The translations under genes were made by a program, and so were the position numbers. From contig JAVBNL010000039.1 of NCBI GenBank assembly GCA_031551515.1, positions 1 to 64,000 of the forward strand: DNA of 64,000 nucleotides, read 5' to 3'. The notes beneath the pieces were generated by a model that saw only the letters and a list, made by a program, of their open reading frames with translations, had not been told where the DNA came from and did not search any database. The DNA is from FLUQ01 sp031551515 (GTDB taxonomy: Bacteria > Desulfobacterota > Desulfovibrionia > Desulfovibrionales > Desulfovibrionaceae). Below, one piece after another: positions 15,846 to 25,329 of the stretch. Position 1 is the stretch's first letter. Each line of letters begins with the position of its first letter.

Positions 15846-17135
15846 ATGGCAGCAGGAACAATTCGGTCGGTTAAGGCAAGGCAGGTGCTTGACGCCAACG
15901 GACGCCCCGTCGTGGAAGCGGACATCCTGACGGAAGGCGGCTATCTCGGCCGGGCCGGCGCGTCCACCGGTTCTTCCGTCGGGGCCAACGAATCCTTTGT
16001 GCTCAGGGACGGCGATCCGAAGCTTTTCGGCGGCCTCAGCGTATACAAGGCTGTTGAGAACATCGAAAAGATCATTGCCCCGGCGCTGGTCGGCCTGGAC
16101 GTCACTGACCAGGAAAAAGTCGACCGCACGATGATCGCGCTCGACGGCACGCGCTACAAGACGAAACTGGGCGGCAACGCCATTTTCGCCGTTTCCGTGG
16201 CCGCGGCCAGGGCTTCCGCTGCGGTGAAGGGCCTTCCCCTTTACCGGGCCATGGCCACCGGGGAAATCAAGCACATCTACGCCCCGGCTTCCAACGTGGT
16301 CAACGGCGGCGCCTACGCTGACAAGACCCTGGCCTTTCAAGAGTTCATGATCATTCCCTACAACGTCAAAACCGTGCAGGAAGCCACCCGGATCATCGTG
16401 GAGGTCTTTCAGCGTTTAGGGCAGGTGATCAAAAAGGCCAACGGCCGAAACGCGAACATGGGCAATTACAGCGGCTACGGCGCGCCCTCGGACGACCCGC
16501 TGGTGGTATTCCAAATGATCGCCGAAGCCGTTTCGCAGCTCGGCTACGAAAAGAACGTGGTGTACGCCATAGACTGCGCCAGCAGCGAATTTTATGACGC
16601 CCAGGAAAAAGCCTACCGTTACCGCGACAAGCTTGTGGACCGGAACGAAATTATCCGCGTGCTGGCCGAAGTGGCCGCGAAATATCCCGTCGCCTTCATC
16701 GAAGACGCGCTGGAAGAAGAGGATTTCGAAGGCTTCAAGCTCGCCGCTGAAAAGATCAACAGCGTTATCATCGGCGACGACTTTTTGTGCACCAGCCTTG
16801 ACCGCACCCAAAAAGCCGTGGAAATGGGGGCCGCCAAAGGCATGATCTTCAAGCCCAACCAGGCGGGAACCATTACCGAAGCGCTGGAGACGGCGCGGTA
16901 TCTGCTGCAAAACGATCTTCTGCTGGTGCCTTCCGGCCGGGCCGGGGGCGTTCTGGATTCACCCGAAAAAGAGATCGGCGTCGGCCTGGGCTGCCATATC
17001 TCGAAAAGCGGAGCGCCCCGCAGCGCCTCGCGCACCGCTGGTTTCAACTTTGCCTTGCGCCTCTCGGAAGAGCTCGGAGTTCCCATGGCAAACATCAAAA
17101 ATTTGCCTTGTTTTTCCCATATCCGCTTCAATTGA
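15846..17135 (+). CDS. Enolase-family protein lacking several catalytic residues
   Basis: A 429-residue protein with full enolase length and fold. Metal-binding positions are kept: Asp243 (AIDCASSEFY), Glu286 (FIEDALEEED) and Asp311 (IIGDDFL). Glu166 (FQEFMII) and Lys336 (FKPNQAGTITE) are also present, and Lys387 matches the second active-site lysine. However, the position of catalytic Glu211 (yeast numbering) is Tyr208 (MGNYSGYGAP in place of GDEGG), the loop histidine 159 is Tyr157 (NGGAYAD), and the SHRSGETED motif with His373 is replaced by VPSGRAGGVLD. It should therefore not be ordinary enolase. Directly downstream of glycerate kinase, it may dehydrate or isomerise a related acid or its phosphate. 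Confidence 0.85.
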   Translation: MAAGTIRSVKARQVLDANGRPVVEADILTEGGYLGRAGASTGSSVGANESFVLRDGDPKLFGGLSVYKAVENIEKIIAPALVGLDVTDQEKVDRTMIALDGTRYKTKLGGNAIFAVSVAAARASAAVKGLPLYRAMATGEIKHIYAPASNVVNGGAYADKTLAFQEFMIIPYNVKTVQEATRIIVEVFQRLGQVIKKANGRNANMGNYSGYGAPSDDPLVVFQMIAEAVSQLGYEKNVVYAIDCASSEFYDAQEKAYRYRDKLVDRNEIIRVLAEVAAKYPVAFIEDALEEEDFEGFKLAAEKINSVIIGDDFLCTSLDRTQKAVEMGAAKGMIFKPNQAGTITEALETARYLLQNDLLLVPSGRAGGVLDSPEKEIGVGLGCHISKSGAPRSASRTAGFNFALRLSEELGVPMANIKNLPCFSHIRFN

Positions 17136-17236
17136 GTGAAGGTGCTGCCGGCTGCGGCCGGCGACCGCGGTCAAAAACCGCTGTTGGCGCCGAGGGGCAA
17201 GCCCCGAGGTGAGACCACAACATCAGGAGAGGTACA

Positions 17237-18799
17237 ATGAATCGGCATGGTTACAGAGCGAGATTTATTCTGCTGTGCGCGGCCGCGCTGCTCCTTTTCT
17301 CCGCCGCCCCGACCGTCGCAGCCGCCCCGGCATCAGGCAAGATTGTATCGGCCAAAAATTCCATGGTCGTCATCCTGCCTTCAGACCCCGGCTCTCTTGA
17401 CCCGCATGACAACGTCATGCAGGGCAAGCACCAGTCCACCAGGCAGATTTACGAAACGCTGGTCGTTTACGATGAAACCGGCAAACTCGTGCCCTGGCTC
17501 GCGGAAAAATGGGAATACGAAAACGACGTGACCCTGGTGCTGCACATCCGCAAGGGCGTCAAATTCCATAACGGCGACACGCTCAAAGCCAGCGACGTCA
17601 TGTTCACGCTGAAAAGAAGCCGCGCGGACAACACCCCCGCCGCCATGCAGGTGGACCAGGTGGACTTTGACAAAAGCAAGGTGGTCGACGACTACACGCT
17701 GAAACTGGTGACCAAGGCCCCCTATGCCTTGCAGTTGCCCATGCTTGAGAATCCGCTCTGCGGCATCATCAGCGAACGTTCGTACAAGGAATCGAACAAG
17801 GATTTCAACAAGTCCCCCGTCGGCACCGGCCCCTATAAGGTCGTTGAATACCGCTCCGGCGACAGCCTGAAGCTGGTGGGCTTCGACCAGTACTGGATTC
17901 CCGGCCAGCCCTATGTGAAGAACGTGACCATCCGTTACATCGGCGATGCCTCTTCGCGGGCCATGGAAGCGGAATCGGGCGGCTCTGACATCGTGTACGA
18001 AATCAGCGCCAACGACATCGACCGCATCCGCGCCAACAAAGATATCAACCTGGTTTCGGCCATGGGCGCCAACACCAGCTACCTGACCTTCAACCAGCTC
18101 ATGAAGCCGCTTGACGACATACGCGTGCGCGAAGCCATCTGGTGCGCGGTGGACATTCCGCAGGCCATCAAAGTGGCATACGGCAACTATGGCCAGGTGG
18201 GCACCGGTATCGTTTCCCCGGGCATCGACGGGCGGCACCCTGACCTGAAGCCCTTCTTCCCCAAGCAGGACCTTGAAAAGGCCAAGCGCCTGCTGAAAGA
18301 AGCGGGTTACGAAAAAGGCTTTGAAACGGAATACGCCTGCAACGCTTCCGACCAGCAGAGAAAGGATTTCGGCGAAGTCATCCAGGCGCAGCTGGCGAAA
18401 ATCGGCATCAAGGTCAAAATCAACGTCATGGACTCCACCAAGTTCGCGTCCACGCTCTCTACCGGCGCGGGCTACACCTCCGCTTACGGCTACACGGCCA
18501 GCACGGGCGAAGCCGGCCGCGTTCTGTTCCGCTGGCTGCCGGACAAGTCCGAGTACCCCATCTTCTCTTGGAAAAACCAGGAATACTTCGACACCATTTC
18601 TAAGGCTCTGATCACCGTGGACCGGGAAACCCGCAACAAACTGTATTACAAGTGCCAGGAAATGCTGATGAAAAACTTCGTCGCCCTGCCCATCTGGCAC
18701 AAAGAGCTGAACGGCGCCTGCACCCCCAAGGTCAGAGGATTCAGAATCACGCCTTCGTATGAGCACCATCTGTTGCAGTATGTGTATTTCGTGAAATAA
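17237..18799 (+). CDS. ABC transporter substrate-binding protein, family 5 (DppA/OppA-like)
   Basis: A 520-residue periplasmic protein. Residues 1-32 are a signal peptide (a hydrophobic run LLCAAALLLFSAA then VAAAPA). The mature part carries SLDPHDNVMQGKHQSTRQIY, WEYENDVTLVLHIRKGVKFHNG and SPVGTGPYKVVEYRSGD, the standard family 5 signatures. Such proteins bind peptides, opines, nickel chelates or sugar acids. It is the first gene of a five-gene ABC set and follows the enolase-like gene by 101 bases; that spacer holds several small GC-rich inverted repeats. An AGGAGAGG site precedes ATG 17237. Confidence 0.93.
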   Translation: MNRHGYRARFILLCAAALLLFSAAPTVAAAPASGKIVSAKNSMVVILPSDPGSLDPHDNVMQGKHQSTRQIYETLVVYDETGKLVPWLAEKWEYENDVTLVLHIRKGVKFHNGDTLKASDVMFTLKRSRADNTPAAMQVDQVDFDKSKVVDDYTLKLVTKAPYALQLPMLENPLCGIISERSYKESNKDFNKSPVGTGPYKVVEYRSGDSLKLVGFDQYWIPGQPYVKNVTIRYIGDASSRAMEAESGGSDIVYEISANDIDRIRANKDINLVSAMGANTSYLTFNQLMKPLDDIRVREAIWCAVDIPQAIKVAYGNYGQVGTGIVSPGIDGRHPDLKPFFPKQDLEKAKRLLKEAGYEKGFETEYACNASDQQRKDFGEVIQAQLAKIGIKVKINVMDSTKFASTLSTGAGYTSAYGYTASTGEAGRVLFRWLPDKSEYPIFSWKNQEYFDTISKALITVDRETRNKLYYKCQEMLMKNFVALPIWHKELNGACTPKVRGFRITPSYEHHLLQYVYFVK

Positions 18800-18808
18800 A
18801 GGGCGATT

Positions 18809-18840
18809 GGAGCGCGGGCGGCATGTCCCGCCCGCGCTCC
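18809..18840 (+). promoter_or_regulatory. GC-rich hairpin after the binding-protein gene
   Basis: Perfect 13-base arms (18809-18821 and 18828-18840) with a six-base loop lie nine bases after the binding-protein stop. No T-run follows. It probably stabilises the upstream mRNA segment so that binding protein exceeds permease, as known in other ABC operons. Confidence 0.65.
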
Positions 18841-18873
18841 ACGCCTCCTTTTCCCGCAAGGCGGTGACTGTCC

Positions 18874-19887
18874 ATGTTCAGATACATAGCCCATCGCATT
18901 TTGCTTTTCATCCCGGTTTTATTGGGTGTCGTGGTCATCATCTTCACCCTGATGTACGTGACGCCGGGGGATCCCGCGCTCTCCATTCTCGGCGAGAACG
19001 CCACCCCCGACCAGATAGCGGCCATACATAAGAAACTGGGGCTTGACGATTCATATATCGTACAGCTGGCCCGCTATTTCTTTAACCTGCTGCAGGGCGA
19101 CCTCGGCACGTCTTACCGCAGCGGGCGGCCGGTGCTTGAAGAGATCCTTTCCCGGTATCCCAATACGGTCATTCTCGCCTTTTCCAGCGTTGCCCTGGGC
19201 ATTCTGATCGGCGTGACCGTGGGTATCATCTCCGCCGTGAAGCAGTATTCGTTTCTGGATAAATTTTTCACCGTATTTTCGCTTCTCGGGGTCTCAGCTC
19301 CCTCTTTCTGGATAGCGATGGTGCTGGTCGTGATTTTTTCGGTCCAGTTACGATGGCTGCCGGCAACGGGCAGCGTCGAGTTCAGGCACTGGGTTCTGCC
19401 CGTATTCACCCTGGGGCTGCAGGCCAGCGCCTCCATCATGCGCATGACGCGCTCAAGCATGCTGGAAGTCATCCGCCAGGATTACATCCGCACAAGCCGG
19501 GCCAAAGGCCAGACGGAGCTGCTGACCATCATGCGGCACGCGTTCCGCAACGCCCTGGTTCCGATCATCACGGTCATCGGCATTCAAATTTGCGGTTTTC
19601 TGGCCGGAGCCGTGCTGGTGGAAACGGTTTTCGCCATTCCCGGGGTCGGCAAGTTCATCGTGGACAGCGTGACCTTCAAAGACTACCCCGTCGTGCAAGG
19701 TTCCGTGTTCTGGATCGGACTCAACTGCGTGCTGATCAATCTGTTCGTCGACATTGTGTATTGCTTTGTCGACCCGCGCATCAAAGGCCAGTACAGCCGC
19801 CCCAAGGCGAAAAAGGCGCCTGCCGCGGCTTCGCGCCGGCCCAGGGAGGCTACGCAGCAGACGGCACAGGAGGCGGCAAATGACTAA
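18874..19887 (+). CDS. dppB: ABC transporter permease (DppB-like)
   Basis: A 337-residue inner-membrane protein with six membrane segments. It begins MFRYIAHRILLFIPVLLGVV, has the DppB-type TPGDPA loop and the EAA contact motif DYIRTSRAKGQTELLTIMRH with the following HAFRNALVPIIT. The last 30 residues are a lysine/alanine-rich tail. It forms the channel with the DppC-like partner, whose gene overlaps it by eight bases, implying translational coupling. Confidence 0.94.
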   Translation: MFRYIAHRILLFIPVLLGVVVIIFTLMYVTPGDPALSILGENATPDQIAAIHKKLGLDDSYIVQLARYFFNLLQGDLGTSYRSGRPVLEEILSRYPNTVILAFSSVALGILIGVTVGIISAVKQYSFLDKFFTVFSLLGVSAPSFWIAMVLVVIFSVQLRWLPATGSVEFRHWVLPVFTLGLQASASIMRMTRSSMLEVIRQDYIRTSRAKGQTELLTIMRHAFRNALVPIITVIGIQICGFLAGAVLVETVFAIPGVGKFIVDSVTFKDYPVVQGSVFWIGLNCVLINLFVDIVYCFVDPRIKGQYSRPKAKKAPAAASRRPREATQQTAQEAAND

Positions 19888-20758
19888 AAAAACGGTCAAA
19901 AACGAAAAAAAACGCAAGAAGAACACCCCGCTGTGGGAGATCTGGCGGCGCCTGAAAAAGAACAAAATGGCCATGGGCGGGCTGGTCGTTCTGGCCGTGC
20001 TTGTCATTGCGGCCATTTTCGCCCCGTACATCATTCCTTACGATTACGCGGAACAGGATTATTCCTCCGTTCTCAAAACCCCCAGCGCCAAACACTGGTT
20101 CGGCACCGACAACTTCGGCCGCGACATCTTCAGCCGCGTCGTCTACGGCACCCGCTATACGCTGTTCATCGGGGTGGTCTGCATTTCCATCGCCTCTTTC
20201 GTCGGCTCCGTACTGGGGCTGCTGGCGGCGTTCTATTCCAGGCTGGACAACGTAATCATGCGCGGCATCGACATCATCATGGGCATACCCAACATGTGCA
20301 TGTGCCTGAGCATCGTCGCGGCGCTGGGCAGCAGCATGCGCAACATGATGGTGGCGCTGTGCGTGACGGCCATTCCGCCTTTCGCCCGCATGATGCGCGC
20401 CCAGGTTCTGATGGTGAAGGAACAGGAATATATCGAGGCCGCGCGCTGCATCGGCTCGAACAACGCGCGTATCATGCTCAAACATATCCTGCCCAACGCC
20501 GTGGCCCCAATCATCGTGCAGTTCACGCTGGGCATGGTCAGCATCATTCTGATGAGCGCTTCCTTGAGTTTCATCGGCATGGGCGTGCAACCCCCGACGC
20601 CTGAATGGGGCCTGATGATTTCCGCCGGCCGCGCTTACTTGCGCGGCAACTGGTATGTGTGCATCCTGCCCGGCCTGGCCATCGTGGTCACGACCATAGC
20701 CCTGAACCTGCTCGGCGACGGCCTGCGCGACGCGCTCGACCCCCGGTTGAAGCAATAG
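19880..20758 (+). CDS. dppC: ABC transporter permease (DppC-like)
   Basis: A 292-residue permease starting at ATG 19880 inside the end of dppB, where an AGGAGG site lies just before. The N-terminus is very rich in lysine (KKTVKNEKKRKKN), then come the DppC hallmarks: HWFGTDNFGRDIFSRVVYGTR, the EAA loop EYIEAARCIGSNNARIMLKH and ILPNAVAPIIVQ. Six membrane segments are predicted. The stop is ten bases before the first ATPase gene. Confidence 0.94.
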   Translation: MTKKTVKNEKKRKKNTPLWEIWRRLKKNKMAMGGLVVLAVLVIAAIFAPYIIPYDYAEQDYSSVLKTPSAKHWFGTDNFGRDIFSRVVYGTRYTLFIGVVCISIASFVGSVLGLLAAFYSRLDNVIMRGIDIIMGIPNMCMCLSIVAALGSSMRNMMVALCVTAIPPFARMMRAQVLMVKEQEYIEAARCIGSNNARIMLKHILPNAVAPIIVQFTLGMVSIILMSASLSFIGMGVQPPTPEWGLMISAGRAYLRGNWYVCILPGLAIVVTTIALNLLGDGLRDALDPRLKQ

Positions 20759-20767
20759 AGGGATTCC

Positions 20768-21744
20768 ATGAGTAACGAGCTGTTGCAAATACGCGAACTC
20801 TTCCTGCAGTACGTCACCGATGACGAGACCGTGGAGGCCGTGAACGGCATTTCCCTGACCATCAGGAACGGCAAGACCGTCGGCCTGGTGGGGGAAACCG
20901 GAGCGGGCAAGACGTCCACAGCCCTCAGCATTATGGGGCTTGTGCCCGACCCGCCCGGAAAAATCGTCAAAGGCGAGGTCTTTTTCCAAAACGCGGATCT
21001 GCTGCAAAAAAGCAAAAAAGAGATGCGGCAGATCCGGGGCAAAGATATCGCCATGATTTTTCAGGACCCCATGACCTCGCTCAACCCTGTGCTGACCGTG
21101 GGCGACCAGATAAGTGAAGCCATCTTGCTGCATAACGCCATATCCAAAAAGCAGGCGGAAGAACGCGCCAGGGAAATGCTGGAGATGGTCGGCATTCAGG
21201 GCAACCGGTACAGCGAATACCCCTGGCAGTTTTCCGGCGGCATGAAGCAGCGCGTCGGCATCGCCATTGCTCTTTCTTGCAACCCGAAGCTGCTGATAGC
21301 GGATGAGCCCACCACCGCGCTGGATGTGACCATTCAGGCGCAGGTTCTGGCCCTGATGAAACGGCTGAAAGATGAATTGAACACTTCCATGCTGCTCATC
21401 ACCCACGACCTCGGGGTGGTCGCTGAAACCTGCGACGAAGTGCACACCATGTACGCGGGCGAGATAGTGGAATCGGGCACGCTCGAAGACGTGTTCGACC
21501 GCACCGCGCACCCGTATACGCGGGGGCTTTTCGACTCTTTGCCCAGCCCGGACGTGAAGGTGAACCGGCTGAAGACCATTCGCGGTCTGGTGTCGGACCC
21601 TTCCGACCTGCCGCAAGGGTGCAAGTTCCACCCGCGCTGCGACTATGCCGTGGAAGAATGCAGCAGGCGCAACCCGGGCCCGGTCGAAATAGGCCAGGGG
21701 CACTTCGTGAAATGCCTGCGCTATGAGGGAGGTGAGAAACTCCT

Positions 21745-21748
<4 letters not shown>
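20768..21748 (+). CDS. dppD: ABC transporter ATPase (DppD-like)
   Basis: A 326-residue nucleotide-binding subunit. Walker A is GETGAGKTS near residue 43, the signature is FSGGMKQRVGIA near residue 158, Walker B is LLIADEPTT and the switch histidine follows in LLITHDLGVV. The C-terminal oligopeptide-transporter extension carries cysteines (GCKFHPRCDYAVEEC) as in DppD, which can hold an iron-sulfur cluster. It pairs with the DppF-like ATPase, whose GTG start overlaps its stop by four bases. Confidence 0.94.
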
Positions 21749-22710
<962 letters not shown>

Positions 22711-22735
22711 CGCCCACTATGAAGGAGATCCGGGC

Positions 22736-23902
22736 ATGATCGTCAAAGAAGTAAGCGTGTACATCGTTGATACGGGCAGCTACCGGCCGGTGGTGGTCGA
22801 ACTGGTCACGGACGAAGGCGTCACCGGCATCGGCGAAGGCGCCGTGGGCTTCGGCGTGGGCTGCTACGCGGCCGGGGCCATGGCCGCGGACCTGGCGAAA
22901 TGCTTTGTCGTGGGCAAAGACCCCGCCAACATCACGGATATCTGGAACGATTTCTACTACCACACCTTCTGGGGCAAGGGCGCCGGGGCCATCTTCTACG
23001 CGGCGGTCAGCGCTCTGGAGCAGGCCTTGTGGGACATCAAGGGCAAAACCCTGGGCGTGCCGGTGTATCAGCTTCTGGGCGGCAAACAGCGCGACGAACT
23101 GCGCTGCTACGCCAACGACTGGTCTGACGGCAGTTGCGACGTGCCGGAAGATTTCGCCAGGCGGGCCGCGCAGGTGGTGGCCGACGGGTACGACGCCATC
23201 AAGATGTACCCCCTGAGCCAGCGGGACCATGTCAGAAAGCTGAACCTGCACCTGAAAAACCGGGAAGTTTCGCGGGAAAATTACAAGCGCTGCATCGATT
23301 CCGTGCGCATGGTGCGCGAGGCCATCGGCTGGGAAATCGACCTGCTGGTGGATATGACCGCGGAAGGAACCCCCGACATCATGACCCAGATCGGCAAGGA
23401 ACTCGAGCAGTACAAGCCCTTCTGGTACGAAGAGCCGCTGGATGCCTTTGATGTGGACGGATACAAGGAGCTCAAAGACAAGGTCAACCTGACCATTGCC
23501 GCGGGCGAACGATTGTATACCCGCTACGGCTTCCGCCGCATCATCGAACTGCGCGCCGTGGATATCGTGCAGCCAGACCCCGGCACCTGCGGCGGCATAC
23601 TTGAAGCCTGGCGCATCGCTTCCATGGCCGAAACGTACAGCATGCGCATCGCGCCCCACAGCTGCGGCGGGCCCATACTTTTTGCCGCGGCCGTGCAGGT
23701 TTCCGCCTGCTGCTCCAACTTCGTGATCCAGGAAACTTTCCCCTACCGGCCGGCCATCCACTACGACATTCTGGAAAACCCGCTGGAACCGCAGGTCAAG
23801 AAAGGAAAGCTGCAACTGCCCACCGCGCCGGGTCTGGGCGTCACCCTGAACCACAAGACGGTGGACCGTTTCCGGGCGCATCACGTGACAACGGGTAAAT
23901 AA
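22736..23902 (+). CDS. Mandelate racemase/muconate-lactonizing-type acid dehydratase
   Basis: A 388-residue enolase-superfamily enzyme. The capping domain (1-125) leads into a barrel with metal ligands Asp (DLLVDMTAE), Glu (WYEEPLDAF) and Glu (AGERLYTRYGF), an AIKMYP strand carrying a lysine, and the acid-sugar-dehydratase segments QPDPGTCGGI and APHSCGGP with the catalytic histidine. It resembles galactonate and related sugar-acid dehydratases, which turn an aldonate into a 2-keto-3-deoxy acid; exact substrate unknown. It sits behind the ABC transporter and before a LarA-like gene, so it is probably an early catabolic step for the imported acid. Confidence 0.87.
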   Translation: MIVKEVSVYIVDTGSYRPVVVELVTDEGVTGIGEGAVGFGVGCYAAGAMAADLAKCFVVGKDPANITDIWNDFYYHTFWGKGAGAIFYAAVSALEQALWDIKGKTLGVPVYQLLGGKQRDELRCYANDWSDGSCDVPEDFARRAAQVVADGYDAIKMYPLSQRDHVRKLNLHLKNREVSRENYKRCIDSVRMVREAIGWEIDLLVDMTAEGTPDIMTQIGKELEQYKPFWYEEPLDAFDVDGYKELKDKVNLTIAAGERLYTRYGFRRIIELRAVDIVQPDPGTCGGILEAWRIASMAETYSMRIAPHSCGGPILFAAAVQVSACCSNFVIQETFPYRPAIHYDILENPLEPQVKKGKLQLPTAPGLGVTLNHKTVDRFRAHHVTTGK

Positions 23903-23913
23903 CGGGAGAATTG

Positions 23914-23942
23914 CCGGGGCGCCCCGCGGCGGGGCGCCCCGG
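23914..23942 (+). promoter_or_regulatory. Perfect GC hairpin between dehydratase-like and LarA-like genes
   Basis: Twelve-base arms (23914-23925 and 23931-23942) pair without mismatch around GCGGC. The sequence consists almost wholly of G and C and has no T-run. It lies 12 bases after one stop and 26 before the next start, again an intra-operon hairpin. Confidence 0.6.
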
Positions 23943-23967
23943 GACGGAAAACCGGTAAGGAGTCGCT

Positions 23968-25248
23968 ATGTCGTCGATCCGGGCGTTGCTGCAAGACGTG
24001 CCGCTGCCGAAAATGATCAGAGCCCGGCAGAGCTTTGACGCGACGAAAATTCAGGATATTCCCGCGGCCCTGCATGAACGGCTTGCCGCGCCCGGTTTCG
24101 CTGATTCCGTCAAGCCGGGCATGCGCATCGCCATAACCTGCGGCAGCCGGGGCATCGACAATTACCCCCTGATCATCAAGGAACTTGCGGCGCTGTGCAA
24201 AACAAGGGGCGCTTCGCCCTTCATCATTCCCGCCATGGGCAGCCACGGGGGCGCGACGGCCGAAGGCCAGCGCCTGATCTGCGAATCGCTTGGGGTCACG
24301 GAACAGTATTGCGGCTGCCCCATCCTCTCTTCCATGGAAGTGAAAGAGATCGGCAGAACGGAAGACGGCCTCGGCGTTCTGATCGACAAGCACGCGGCGC
24401 AGGCCGACGGCATAATCGTAATCAACAGAATCAAACCGCATACCGGCTTTCGCGGACCGCACGAGAGCGGCCTGATGAAAATGCTGGTCATCGGCCTGGG
24501 CAAACAGCAGGGAGCGGCACGGTGCCATCAGGCGGGGTACCGGGAGATGAACCGGCTGCTTTCTTCCATCGGCGGCGCCATCGCGCGGCAGGCTCCCATA
24601 TTGTTCGCCGTGGGTTTGGTTGAAAACGCCTATGACGCTACCTGCACCATTGCGGTGATGCCGCCAGAAGAAATCGCGGTGCAAGAACCGGACCTGCTGT
24701 TCGAAGCCAGGCGGAGAATGGCACGGCTGCTGCCGGGGCGGGCCGACGTGCTGGTGGTGGGCCGGATCGGCAAGAATATCAGCGGCGGGGGCATGGATTC
24801 CAACGTCACCGGCCGTTCGTCCAGCCCCTATTTTGGTGAAGGCAACTTCGTGGCCGCAAAGATAGCCGCTCTGGACCTGACGGATGAAAGCCACGGGAAC
24901 ATGCACGGCGTGGGCGGCGCCGACGTGATCTGCAAGCGCATTTTTGAGAAAGGGAGCCTGGAGCACACTTATCCCAACTCCATCACTTCCACCACCCTCA
25001 AGGCGGACGCGTTGCCGGTGATGATGCCCGACGACAAGCTGACCTTCCAGTGCGCCCTGAAGACCTGCAACTGCCCGGATATTGCGCGGCCGCATCTGGT
25101 TTTGATCAAAGATACCCTGGCCATATCGGAAATTTTTATTTCCGAAGCCATGCGCGAAATGTGCGCGGGCATCGAAGGCCTGCGCCCGCTGGGCGAGCCT
25201 GAAGAGCTGCGCTTCGACGGGCAAGGGAACCTGCTTACGCCCTGGTGA
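23968..25248 (+). CDS. LarA-like (DUF2088) racemase/epimerase family protein
   Basis: A 426-residue protein with the N-terminal domain of nickel-dependent lactate racemase: RIAITCGSRGIDNYPLIIKE, PFIIPAMGSHGGATAEGQ (histidine), and VINRIKPHTGFRGPHESGLM with a histidine and a lysine followed by KMLVIGLGKQQGA. LarA relatives racemise or epimerise 2-hydroxy acids using a nickel-pincer nucleotide made by LarB, LarC and LarE; none of these is in the window. Last in the GntR-led cluster, it may set the stereochemistry of the 2-hydroxy acid before or after the dehydratase step (inference). An AAGGAG precedes ATG 23968. Confidence 0.8.
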   Translation: MSSIRALLQDVPLPKMIRARQSFDATKIQDIPAALHERLAAPGFADSVKPGMRIAITCGSRGIDNYPLIIKELAALCKTRGASPFIIPAMGSHGGATAEGQRLICESLGVTEQYCGCPILSSMEVKEIGRTEDGLGVLIDKHAAQADGIIVINRIKPHTGFRGPHESGLMKMLVIGLGKQQGAARCHQAGYREMNRLLSSIGGAIARQAPILFAVGLVENAYDATCTIAVMPPEEIAVQEPDLLFEARRRMARLLPGRADVLVVGRIGKNISGGGMDSNVTGRSSSPYFGEGNFVAAKIAALDLTDESHGNMHGVGGADVICKRIFEKGSLEHTYPNSITSTTLKADALPVMMPDDKLTFQCALKTCNCPDIARPHLVLIKDTLAISEIFISEAMREMCAGIEGLRPLGEPEELRFDGQGNLLTPW

Positions 25249-25329
25249 ACGTTCCCGCCGACCCTTGAAAAAGACGGAAAAAAAGCATACCTACCGCACA
25301 CTGCGAACTGTTTCACGCAGGAGGTGCGC

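Noticed and set aside
15846..17135. Annotation as eno, glycolytic enolase
   Set aside because: Three catalytic positions are replaced, so the standard name would mislead.
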